From positions 2,349,501 to 2,413,500 of the forward strand of contig NZ_JQNB01000001.1 in NCBI RefSeq assembly GCF_000745005.1: DNA of 64,000 nucleotides, given 5' to 3'. The notes under the pieces are model-generated. The model saw nothing but the letters and a program-made list of their open reading frames with translations, was not told where the DNA came from and made no database searches. Source of the stretch: Luteibacter sp. 9135. GTDB lineage: Bacteria; Pseudomonadota; Gammaproteobacteria; Xanthomonadales; Rhodanobacteraceae. The stretch's first letter is position 1. Each line of letters starts with the position of its first letter. This document shows, piece by piece, positions 44,428-51,895 of the stretch. Made by a program: the position numbers and the translations under genes.

Positions 44428-44672
44428 GCAAGTACGGCGCCTCGGACGCGTTGCTTAGGCCGAAGGGGTGAGCCCTGGTCCCGACGGTCTCATCCGTGGT
44501 GCCCTTGGTTCACCCCGAAACGCCGATGCTGATGCTGATGCTGACCGAGATGCTTGTGCCTTCAGCTCGAATTCGCAGTAACGAAGCATCCAATCTTTCT
44601 TCCGGAGTGCGTGCGTCGCCGGCTCATGCGCGTTGGAAGCTGGTCGTTCGATGAGGCTCGCCCCGATGGAAG
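44428..44672. other. Gap after tpsB
   Basis: No gene recognised in 245 bp. A short direct repeat (GATGCT three times, about 44524-44544) is the only regularity. No clear terminator for the adhesin operon is seen. Confidence 0.5.
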
Positions 44673-45179
44673 CTACGAGGACTTTTTAGCGCGCGTCCGC
44701 GCAGCTTTCTTTGCGGCAGCCTTTCGAGTTGCTGGCCCCTTGGTCTTGGCTGCCTTCTTTGCTGCAGCGGACTTGCTCGCCGAGGAGCGCTTCGCCGCAG
44801 TCTTCTTTGCGTGAGCCGACAACGCGCGCTTGGATACAGCTGCGCTGCCTTCTCGTTTGAGCGCTTTCGTCGTGGCGCGCTTCCGCGTCGCCGATTTCTT
44901 GGTCGCCGTTCCCGATGAGCGCTCTTTAGCGCTCGCGGTGTCCTGGGCGGCTTTCTTCTTGGTCGACGTACTGGCAGTTTTGGGTGGCTTGGCTTTCACG
45001 CCAGCCCTGCGGGCTTCAGACAGGCCTATAGCGATGGCTTGCTTCGCCGAGCGCGCGCCGTGCTTTCCTTTTCGGATATGTTCGATTTGTTCATGCACGA
45101 ATTCGCCCGCTTGCGTCGAGGCAGATTTGCCTTCGCGTTTGTCTTTGGCCGCTTTCGCGACGGTCTTTTTCTCGGGCAT
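44673..45179 (-). CDS. DUF6496/histone-H1-like basic protein
   Basis: A 168-residue, very basic protein. Residues about 1-60 match the DUF6496 type (EFVHEQIEHIRKGKHG, then SAKQAIAIGLSEARRAG). The remainder is a Lys/Ala/Ser/Thr-rich, low-complexity tail like those of histone-H1-like or AlgP-type proteins, probably disordered and DNA-binding. GGAGAA precedes ATG 45179, which decides that start; frames reaching 45344 lack such a site. The tail contains many AAKKA-type units and may vary in length. A nucleoid-associated role is inferred from composition only. Confidence 0.8.
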   Translation of the reverse strand: MPEKKTVAKAAKDKREGKSASTQAGEFVHEQIEHIRKGKHGARSAKQAIAIGLSEARRAGVKAKPPKTASTSTKKKAAQDTASAKERSSGTATKKSATRKRATTKALKREGSAAVSKRALSAHAKKTAAKRSSASKSAAAKKAAKTKGPATRKAAAKKAARTRAKKSS

Positions 45180-45743
45180 GGCGCATTCTCCTGCGGCGAA
45201 TTGATGAACAGTGGGATGCCTGCGATGCGGGCGCCTCGATGCTCCAGTGCGCTGGCCCACGCGTACGTCGTCACGGGATCGGCGTGGACAATGACGAGGC
45301 GGCAATGGCAAGCGGAGCAAATGCAGCCATTGGCTGCCATGCACTCGATCCTTCCGGAAAAGCTTTGCTACTCGCGCGTTGATGCAGCGTCAACCGTTTC
45401 TGGCCACGTGGATACATGCCGTTGACGATGGTGAGGGGGCAAGGAGGACGCTGCGCGACACGACCGGAGCGGCCACCCGAGGCATTTTTCACTGCGCTAT
45501 GCTGCGTTCCGACACAGGTCAATGCGGTGGTCATCGTGTGCACCCTCGCTAAGCGACTACCACAAGGCTACGGTGGGCACCGAGTCCAGCACAGCGCAGG
45601 TGGCGCAGAAGGTCGGCAGGCAGAATGGCTGGGTCCGTCTAATGAACCGCAGTGTTGCTTACTGCATATGGCCTAGGCGACCTTCACGTATTAAATACGC
45701 GGGCCGTACGATGAAGTAAGTTCGGCCTTATGAGAGCGTTGCG
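45180..45743. other. 564-bp gap without a recognised gene
   Basis: Several overlapping short frames on both strands, none with a ribosome site or family resemblance. Base composition becomes less GC-rich toward 45743. It may be remnant sequence at an insertion boundary. Confidence 0.5.
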
Positions 45744-46169
45744 ATGACTCAGAAGAAGCAGTCGCTGTTTACGCGCATGGCGATGGCTGTGGCCAAAGCT
45801 GCTGGTAGGCCAGCGACGTTCGCGGCTGCCGCCGGCATTGTGGTTATCTGGGCAGCCAGCGGTCCTGTGTTCGGCTTCGGCGATACTTGGCAGTTGGTCA
45901 TTAACACCGGCACGACGATTGTCACCTTCCTCATGGTGTTCCTGATTCAGAACACACAGAACCGTGACACCGAGGCGATGCAAATCAAGCTGGACGAACT
46001 AATATACGCCATGAAGGGTGCCAATGCCGCGCTATTGGATCTGGAAGAACTCGACGAGAAGTCACTTGATGTCATCCGCCGGCATTATCTAAATCGGGCC
46101 GCTGAAGCCCGTGAGAAAGTAGGAGATACGGGCTTGCCAGGGCAGGAGGCCGATCACGTCGACCGGTAG
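45744..46169 (+). CDS. Low-affinity iron permease family protein
   Basis: A 141-residue small membrane protein. Two hydrophobic helices (about 24-45 and 55-72) flank a short loop, and TIVTFLMVFLIQNTQNRDTEAMQIKLDEL matches the signature region of the low-affinity iron permease family (Fet4-related). The C-terminal 70 residues are charged and cytoplasmic. Despite the family name, an iron-transport role has rarely been shown for the bacterial short forms. The ribosome site is weak (GAGAGC). Confidence 0.85.
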   Translation: MTQKKQSLFTRMAMAVAKAAGRPATFAAAAGIVVIWAASGPVFGFGDTWQLVINTGTTIVTFLMVFLIQNTQNRDTEAMQIKLDELIYAMKGANAALLDLEELDEKSLDVIRRHYLNRAAEAREKVGDTGLPGQEADHVDR

Positions 46170-46659
46170 AAGTTCATCGCTGAGTAGGCGCGTTTCGAAG
46201 TGCCATGCGTAGGCTCCCACATCAGATAAAAATTGTGCGTATGGAGGTGAGTGCCATAACCGCCTTTATACTCACGGCCCTTGTCGTGGCGGGTGCGCTG
46301 GGATCAGCATGCGGTCGACGAGAGGGCAACCGAGGGCGAAGCTGTTGCTCTTGCGGTCAGGTACGCACCAGTGATCGAACTCTCCGGTGGGCACGCTATC
46401 GTGAAAGTCGAGCGGCACGACAGCACTTGGGAAACGGTGCGCGCCTGACGCGGAGCAGGATAATCTGCCCAAGGTCGTCGGTCATCGGCAGTATTCGACG
46501 AACAGGGTTGGTGACCCCTCGCCAAGAACTGCCCTCCCCAGGCAAGAAGTGGCACTTTTTCGGCAAAGCCAAAGCTAAGTTAACTGCAAATTCATAGGCT
46601 TAGATTTGGCACGCGTGATGCTTCCCGATCGTTAGTGGGTTCCTAATGGGGGAAGGCAC
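46170..46659. other. 490-bp gap, largely unassigned
   Basis: Only one tentative short ORF (46293-46448) looks coding. The longer frame 46205-46597 is rejected because its composition is unlike protein after residue 35. GC content is lower than in the adhesin module. Confidence 0.5.
46293..46448 (+). CDS. Tentative 51-residue protein
   Basis: A GTG-started ORF with protein-like composition in its second half (EGEAVALAVRYAPVIEL, then KVERHDSTWETVRA). GGCGG lies just before the GTG. I recognise no family. It is listed because the amino-acid pattern is unlike the surrounding frames; a frameshifted remnant of a larger gene is equally possible. Confidence 0.25.
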   Translation: MRWDQHAVDERATEGEAVALAVRYAPVIELSGGHAIVKVERHDSTWETVRA

Positions 46660-47088
46660 ATGCTTCGCCAACAACTTCAGCAACGAATAAACGCCGGCAG
46701 AGCCTTCGACGATGCGCTCCAGGTATCCGATGGAGCGGCCGAAGACGTATGGACGGCGCTATTTGGCCGTCTCTCGCCGGTCGGTCGTCATCACGCCTTA
46801 TCGCGAAAGGCTTTTGAACTATTCCTTGCCCTTAAATCCGACGACGTGAGCCAGGCCGAGGTCCATATGTCCGCACTTCGCGAGATGGCGGCAGATCGAG
46901 GGTTCGGGGAGACGCGCGAAGCCGTAGAGGGCCTCCACGCTGCACTACGGCTGAGCGAACGCTGCGGCGCTACGTCCGTTCAACGCGCATGCTCATACGC
47001 GGTGCGGATCATGGTGAGGGACGGCTTGATCAGCTACGTACCCTACGCGCCCGTTACGTCCTCGTCATCCGAGCGGGAGTCATCATGA
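46660..47088 (+). CDS. Small protein of unknown function
   Basis: A 142-residue mostly helical, soluble protein with no recognised family, signal peptide or membrane segment. A central Ala/Leu/Glu-rich helical stretch (about 45-110) suggests a helical bundle. GGGGGAAGG lies just before the ATG, a strong ribosome site. Its stop overlaps the next small gene by ATGA, so the pair forms an operon. GC content is lower than in the core genes, consistent with accessory DNA. Confidence 0.65.
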   Translation: MLRQQLQQRINAGRAFDDALQVSDGAAEDVWTALFGRLSPVGRHHALSRKAFELFLALKSDDVSQAEVHMSALREMAADRGFGETREAVEGLHAALRLSERCGATSVQRACSYAVRIMVRDGLISYVPYAPVTSSSSERESS

Positions 47089-47288
47089 CCCCGATGAGAG
47101 AAGACACCACGGTTGAGATTGATGCCGAAGCTACGGATGGCGGCTTCATACCCTCGGTACGAATCTCGAGGCGATCTAGGGAGATTTTTGCTCATCAATG
47201 CCCGATCGTTTTCGCTGATAAGCGCCGAGCGCTCCTATACGCCGGAGACTATGCGGAAGTCGCACTTTCCGCGTTTCGGGCTCGGTGA
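47085..47288 (+). CDS. Small protein, translationally coupled to the preceding gene
   Basis: A 67-residue acidic-to-basic protein, MTPMREDTTVEIDAEATDGG at the start and then IFAHQCPIVFADKRRALLY. I recognise no family. Its ATG overlaps the upstream stop (ATGA) and GCGGGAG lies seven bases before it, so it is more likely real than the 99-residue reading from 46989. Confidence 0.55.
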   Translation: MTPMREDTTVEIDAEATDGGFIPSVRISRRSREIFAHQCPIVFADKRRALLYAGDYAEVALSAFRAR

Positions 47289-47459
47289 CGCGATTAATGG
47301 GCGTCGCGGCTAGGGCCTCAACTTCCCCTGCAAGGCCCAGCAGCGCCACTGAGTAGCCTGCAGAAGGCTTGTGGCTGTGCCGTGGGACGAGCTAATTCGC
47401 AGCAATGTAGTCGCGTCCGTGCCCGCCTTGGAGGTGAGGTCTGCTCTCAGATTTCTTTG

Positions 47460-48035
47460 TCAACTCAGGTCATGCAGGTCCTTCCTCTGCGCCACCCCGA
47501 CCGAAAAATGACGAAACGTCACCCGAAGGCTTTCGCCCTGCGGCGAACAACACATCGGCCCGATCAAAAGTCCATCCTCAGCGGGGAATGGACACAGCCG
47601 AAGCAGCGGCCAGCGATGGCCATCGGTCGAATATTGCACACGTAGCACGCCGTCCTTCAGCGTCATCCGTACCCAGAAACCGCCGGATGCTTCGGGCATG
47701 CGACAGGTCGCCCAATCGGATTTCTCCTGGGTCAGCACGCTGCCGATCATCCGTTCGCCGTCGCTGAACTCCGCGCCGGCCTTGCACCATATCGCGGGGC
47801 TCGCCCGGAGCATAAGGCCGGCCTGTTCGTAGAGATGCTGGAAGTCCGCTTCGACGAAGACCTGTGCGGTGAAGTGAGCGGATACCGGGACGGCGAGTAC
47901 GTGACCGGAGTCGTGTACGAAACCGTAGTAGGTATGGCGCCAGAAGTCGCCCTCCGGACCTGTCGTGACGTGCAGGGCGTCGTCGGCGATGTTCCAGTGC
48001 GGCGGTTCGTTGAGCCAGGTTCCTCGTTCCAGCAT
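47460..48035 (-). CDS. DUF1349 protein (concanavalin-like fold)
   Basis: A 191-residue protein of the DUF1349 family, which adopts a jelly-roll fold similar to regulators of glycosidases. It shows WLNEPPHWN near the start, then DFWRHTYYGF, EQAGLMLRAS and GGFWVRMTLKDGVLRVQYSTDG, the usual order. There is no signal peptide. The neighbours are unrelated small genes. A carbohydrate-binding role is inferred from the fold only. Confidence 0.88.
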   Translation of the reverse strand: MLERGTWLNEPPHWNIADDALHVTTGPEGDFWRHTYYGFVHDSGHVLAVPVSAHFTAQVFVEADFQHLYEQAGLMLRASPAIWCKAGAEFSDGERMIGSVLTQEKSDWATCRMPEASGGFWVRMTLKDGVLRVQYSTDGHRWPLLRLCPFPAEDGLLIGPMCCSPQGESLRVTFRHFSVGVAQRKDLHDLS

Positions 48036-48403
48036 GTTTCGTCTCCGGTCTTCGATGGTCGAAAGAGGCTAGCTCAATCGAGGGCGTGTGGGATTTCCGA
48101 CTTCCCCCGCCTTGAGTAGACTCAATCCCAGAGCGAGGATGGAAATGGTGGAGTGCCTTAGTTTTCGTCTCTAAGGCAAGCACAGTTCTACAGATAGTAA
48201 AAGCTCATGGTCGCACGGCGGCATTGAGGCATATTCTTCTAGCCGCGGGGGCGGCGATCCTGGCGGGAAGATACTAGGCATGTCTTGTGGATCGTGCCGC
48301 GCTTATGTGGATGACGTGGCGTTACAGGTTGTGGCTGGCATCCCCGAGCTTCTGGAATAGGCTTCGTATCTTCTGTGAGGCTGCAAGCATCGTAGATTGG
48401 GCC
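48036..48403. other. Gap without a recognised gene
   Basis: I see no supported ORF, terminator or repeat in these 368 bp. The sequence is less GC-rich than the enzyme genes that follow. Confidence 0.5.
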
Positions 48404-49603
48404 TCAGCGGGCGACGTAATCCGGCGAGGCAAGGCGTTGGTGCAACGCCGTCGCTGATGTCAGCGTAACGGTCTTTCCGGAGGCCTCCAGCGCCGCGTGC
48501 TGGCACTGCCCCTTCGTCGTAACCACCGAATTGCACCGCACCGTCATCCCACCCGGAAAACCCACCGAGTAACCGTGCTCCGACGGTTCGCCCGCCGGGT
48601 AATCCGTACTGATCAACTGGGCCCCGCTGGCCAGTACGACATCGCGGCGTGTCGTGTCGTTCTTGACGCCTTGCCCTTGCGCCGGATCGTCGGTCCGCGC
48701 ACGCACGATATAGCCACGATGCACCAGCGCGTCTATCTCATTCGCCGAACACTCGTTGCACTCGGTGAACGCGGCATCGTCGGCGCCCGGCGTGGCGTTG
48801 GTGAAGATCAGCCGGCCGCGTAGCGAGGGATGGCCTTCGCCGTACACGCCTTCCACCTTGCGCTGATCGAGCAGGAACACCACCTTGCCGCGTGCCTTGC
48901 TTAGGCTGGGCCAGCCACCTGCACGTACGGCCTCGTCGAGGCGGGTGTGATCGCCGCGCACATCGTCGGGAACGATCATCTCGTCGCGCGGAAACACCGA
49001 CGCGATCTCCGCATCCAGGGCATCGAAGACGGCGGGCGTGAAGGGCTCCGGCGTCACGGTCGGGATCTTCGCCTTGAGCGGCTCGTCCTTGGTTTCCACC
49101 AGCACGAACAGCGGCGCGTGTCCCGGGTGCGCGCGCGACCACGCACGCAGTTCGGTCAGGCAGGCGGTGAACGGCTGGCAGGTGCTGCGCTGGTCCACGC
49201 CCTGGATATGCATGACCTTGAAGCCGGGTTTCTCCCAGACGCCCGGCGCCGCGGTCGGCGGGTCGGGCGGGAGGCCGTTCATCGCGATGAGGTGGTCGAT
49301 CGCCGGGTCGAGGTACAGGCCGCCCTTGGCATCCGCGAAAACATCCAGCTCCACCTGGCGCACGCCGTCGTCGAGTTGGCGGGTCAGGGAAGGGTGGCGA
49401 TAGTCGATCGCCGCGAACTCCTTCGGCGCTTCCTTCTGCATCACCCGCGTGGCGCTGGGGGCAAAGCCGGCGTGATAGCTGTTGTGCGTGCCGATGACCT
49501 GGATCTGGTTGAGGCGGAGGTCACTCGTCGCGGCGAACGCGGCCGATGCGACGAGGAACGAGGCCGCGGCGAGCGGCAGCAGGCGGAAACGAAGGGAAGC
49601 CAT
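48404..49603 (-). CDS. Secreted PI-PLC-like phosphodiesterase (Ca-dependent type)
   Basis: A 399-residue exported protein. The signal peptide ends near AFAATSD25. IQVIGTHNSYH carries the first catalytic His40, and the acidic triplet ELDVFAD follows near 85, as in the Ca2+-dependent PI-PLC group related to Streptomyces SaPLC1. Later segments are VMHIQGVD, FVLVETKDEP and VVFLLDQRK. The predicted reaction is cleavage of phosphatidylinositol or a GPI-type phosphodiester. GAGG precedes ATG 49603, chosen over 49762, which would run into the upstream gene. It is 17 bp downstream of the GH92 gene, so the two are co-transcribed. Confidence 0.85.
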   Translation of the reverse strand: MASLRFRLLPLAAASFLVASAAFAATSDLRLNQIQVIGTHNSYHAGFAPSATRVMQKEAPKEFAAIDYRHPSLTRQLDDGVRQVELDVFADAKGGLYLDPAIDHLIAMNGLPPDPPTAAPGVWEKPGFKVMHIQGVDQRSTCQPFTACLTELRAWSRAHPGHAPLFVLVETKDEPLKAKIPTVTPEPFTPAVFDALDAEIASVFPRDEMIVPDDVRGDHTRLDEAVRAGGWPSLSKARGKVVFLLDQRKVEGVYGEGHPSLRGRLIFTNATPGADDAAFTECNECSANEIDALVHRGYIVRARTDDPAQGQGVKNDTTRRDVVLASGAQLISTDYPAGEPSEHGYSVGFPGGMTVRCNSVVTTKGQCQHAALEASGKTVTLTSATALHQRLASPDYVAR

Positions 49604-49620
49604 GGGTATCCTCGGGGCGA

Positions 49621-51867
49621 TCAGTGGCGGACGCGTGTGCACAGGGCGAAGTCGGGATCGGCCAGGGACGGCGGGGGCGACGTGGTGCCCCAGCGCGAGG
49701 GCGACGGCCCCATGACGAGGTCGAGGGTGCCGCCCTTGTCGATCTGGCCGTGGCGGAACCACGCGGTATCGAGTGGCTTTCCGTTGAGCGTGGCCGACTG
49801 CACATAACGGTTCGTACCGTCCGGCGTGAAGTTCGTGGCATGCACGGTAAAGGTCTTGCCACCGCCCAGATCGATCCGCGATTCACTGAACGAGGGCGTG
49901 CCGATCAGGTAGACGTCCTGTCCCGCGTTCGGATAGAAACCCATCGACTGGAACGCGTACCAGCTGGACATCGCACCGGAATCGTCGTTGCCCGGAATGC
50001 CGGAGCGATTCGCACCAAACGCGCGGTGCAGGAACGTCGTGACACGATCGGCCGTGAGGTCGGGTCGTCCTGCCCAGAGATAGAGGTCCGGGATCAGGAA
50101 GCCCGGCTCGTTGGTCATGTCGAAATGCAGGTTGTCGAACACCGTGTCCAGGCGCTTCACAAAGGCCGCGTTACCGCCCGATAGCGCGATCAACCGGCGG
50201 ACGTCCTGCGGGGCGTAGAGCGAATACGTCCACAGATCGCCTTCGTAGTAGAAGTCCGGCCAGGTGCCTCGGCGGACCAGGTACTGCGCAGCCCAGCTGC
50301 CATCGGCGTTGCGGGGACGAAGAAAGCCGGTGACGCCTTCCTGCGCGCTCATGGCATCCCACAGGTTGGCCCAGTTACCGGCGTGCTCGCGGTAACGCTT
50401 TGCCTCGTCGGCGTGGCCCAGGCCACAGGCCAACTCGGCGATGGCAAAGTCGTCGTAAGCATATTCCACGGTGCGCGACCCGGCCCGCTCGGTGGGCTGG
50501 GCCACGTAGCCCAGGCGGTTGTAGGTCTCCAGGCCGCCACGTCCTTCCTTGCGTGCATCGGCGGGAGCGACGGTGGCGTCTTTCATCATCGCCTTGAACG
50601 CCGTGGCGTAGTCGATGCCGGTCAGCCCTTTGACGTACGCATCGGCCACCAGCACATCGGCATTGCTGCCGCCCTGCGTGCGTCCGTTATCGTTACCGAC
50701 CCGCGCATCGGGCATGTAGCCGGTGTGGCGGAAGGTATCGACCAGCGAGCGCGCGATGTCGCGCTGCACGTCCGGCGCGATCAGGGTCAGTAGCGGGCCC
50801 TGGCTACGGAACGTATCCCAGATGGCCTGGAAGTCGTCGTAGTACGGCTCGTTCGAGGTCCACTTCGGGTTTTCGCCCGTGTGGTCGGACGGCATCATCA
50901 TCGTGTGGTAGAGCGCCGTGTAGAACATGCGGCGCCGGGCCGCATCCGCTCCCGCGATCTCGATACGTCCCAGTGCCTTGTTCCACGCTGCCACCGCCGC
51001 CTGGTGCACGCCGTCGAAATCCCAACCGCGCGCTTCGGTCGCCGCGTTGCGGCGGGCCTGGGCTTCGCTGACGAACGAGATGCCGACCTTCGCCTGAATC
51101 GCCTGGCCGCCTTTGACCGCGTAATCGAACGAGACACCGAGTGGCATGGCGCCGGTGGTGCTCACCGTCGATGCGTTGCTCACGGCGGTGTCGTGCCACG
51201 TACGCGTGCCCGACGCCGGAGTGTCGACGATCATGTCCACATACACATCGTACGGGCCGCCTTCGTTCCAGCCACCGACGTAATGCCCCACGCCCGTGAC
51301 CTCGGTGGGCGAGGCCACGCGCAGTTCGCCGCCGAGGAACCGCTGGCTTTCCGGGCCGGTGTCCTTGTAGAGCAGGTCGAGGTCGAGCGTGATGTGGCCG
51401 TCGCCGTCCTTCGCGAAGGTGTAGCGATGCATGCCCACGCGGCGCGTGGCGGTCATCTCGGCTTTTACGCCGTATCGCGTGAGGTCCACGGCGTAGTAAC
51501 CTGCGGCGGCCACCTCGTTGGCCCGTGGCGAGTGGAACGCGCCGGGTTCCAGTTCGCCGGTGGTGGCCATGACGCGCACGTTCTCGTATTTGCCCGATCC
51601 GCCGCTGAGGTGCAGGTGCGAGAAGCTGCGGATGTCGCCGGTGCTCTGGAAGCCCTTGCGATAACCGTAGTCGCGCAGGTCCGGGCCGACCTTGACCATA
51701 CCGAAGGGCAGGGTGGCGCCGACGAACACCTCGCCGAACCAGTCCGATCCGATGAGCGGATCGACGTCGCCGGCATGGTCGGCGGCCATGGCGGCAGGCG
51801 TTGCGAGGATCAGGCAGGCGAGGGCGACAGCGAAGGTGTTTCGTACCGTGGAGCGGTGGGTATGCAT
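49621..51867 (-). CDS. GH92 alpha-mannosidase, secreted
   Basis: A 748-residue glycoside hydrolase of family 92, a Ca2+-dependent exo-alpha-mannosidase family often acting on alpha-1,2-mannosyl ends. The signal peptide ends near AMAADHAG. The N-terminal beta domain opens with DVDPLIGSDWFGEVFVGATLPFG (residues 34-56), and the catalytic alpha/alpha barrel contains GNDDSGAMSSWYAFQSMGFYP near 635, the family's acidic-residue signature. Length and domain order are typical. It sits between the TonB-dependent receptor (upstream, 28 bp) and the PI-PLC-like gene, so mannan or mannosylated-anchor breakdown is likely. Confidence 0.94.
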   Translation of the reverse strand: MHTHRSTVRNTFAVALACLILATPAAMAADHAGDVDPLIGSDWFGEVFVGATLPFGMVKVGPDLRDYGYRKGFQSTGDIRSFSHLHLSGGSGKYENVRVMATTGELEPGAFHSPRANEVAAAGYYAVDLTRYGVKAEMTATRRVGMHRYTFAKDGDGHITLDLDLLYKDTGPESQRFLGGELRVASPTEVTGVGHYVGGWNEGGPYDVYVDMIVDTPASGTRTWHDTAVSNASTVSTTGAMPLGVSFDYAVKGGQAIQAKVGISFVSEAQARRNAATEARGWDFDGVHQAAVAAWNKALGRIEIAGADAARRRMFYTALYHTMMMPSDHTGENPKWTSNEPYYDDFQAIWDTFRSQGPLLTLIAPDVQRDIARSLVDTFRHTGYMPDARVGNDNGRTQGGSNADVLVADAYVKGLTGIDYATAFKAMMKDATVAPADARKEGRGGLETYNRLGYVAQPTERAGSRTVEYAYDDFAIAELACGLGHADEAKRYREHAGNWANLWDAMSAQEGVTGFLRPRNADGSWAAQYLVRRGTWPDFYYEGDLWTYSLYAPQDVRRLIALSGGNAAFVKRLDTVFDNLHFDMTNEPGFLIPDLYLWAGRPDLTADRVTTFLHRAFGANRSGIPGNDDSGAMSSWYAFQSMGFYPNAGQDVYLIGTPSFSESRIDLGGGKTFTVHATNFTPDGTNRYVQSATLNGKPLDTAWFRHGQIDKGGTLDLVMGPSPSRWGTTSPPPSLADPDFALCTRVRH

Positions 51868-51895
51868 CGGTGCACTTTCCTGTTCAACCGTCCGA

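Noticed and set aside
45026-45340. 104-residue minus-strand ORF overlapping the DUF6496 gene start
   Set aside because: Its first 50 residues look mildly protein-like, but there is no ribosome site or family match, and it runs out of frame through the DUF6496 gene.
46205-46597. 130-residue plus-strand ORF
   Set aside because: After about 35 residues the composition becomes Arg/Cys/Ser-rich and unlike protein; the overlapping frame at 46293-46448 looks more coding.
47578-48183. 201-residue minus-strand frame over the DUF1349 gene
   Set aside because: Same strand as the DUF1349 gene but Arg/His/Pro-rich in another frame; the DUF1349 frame has a family match.
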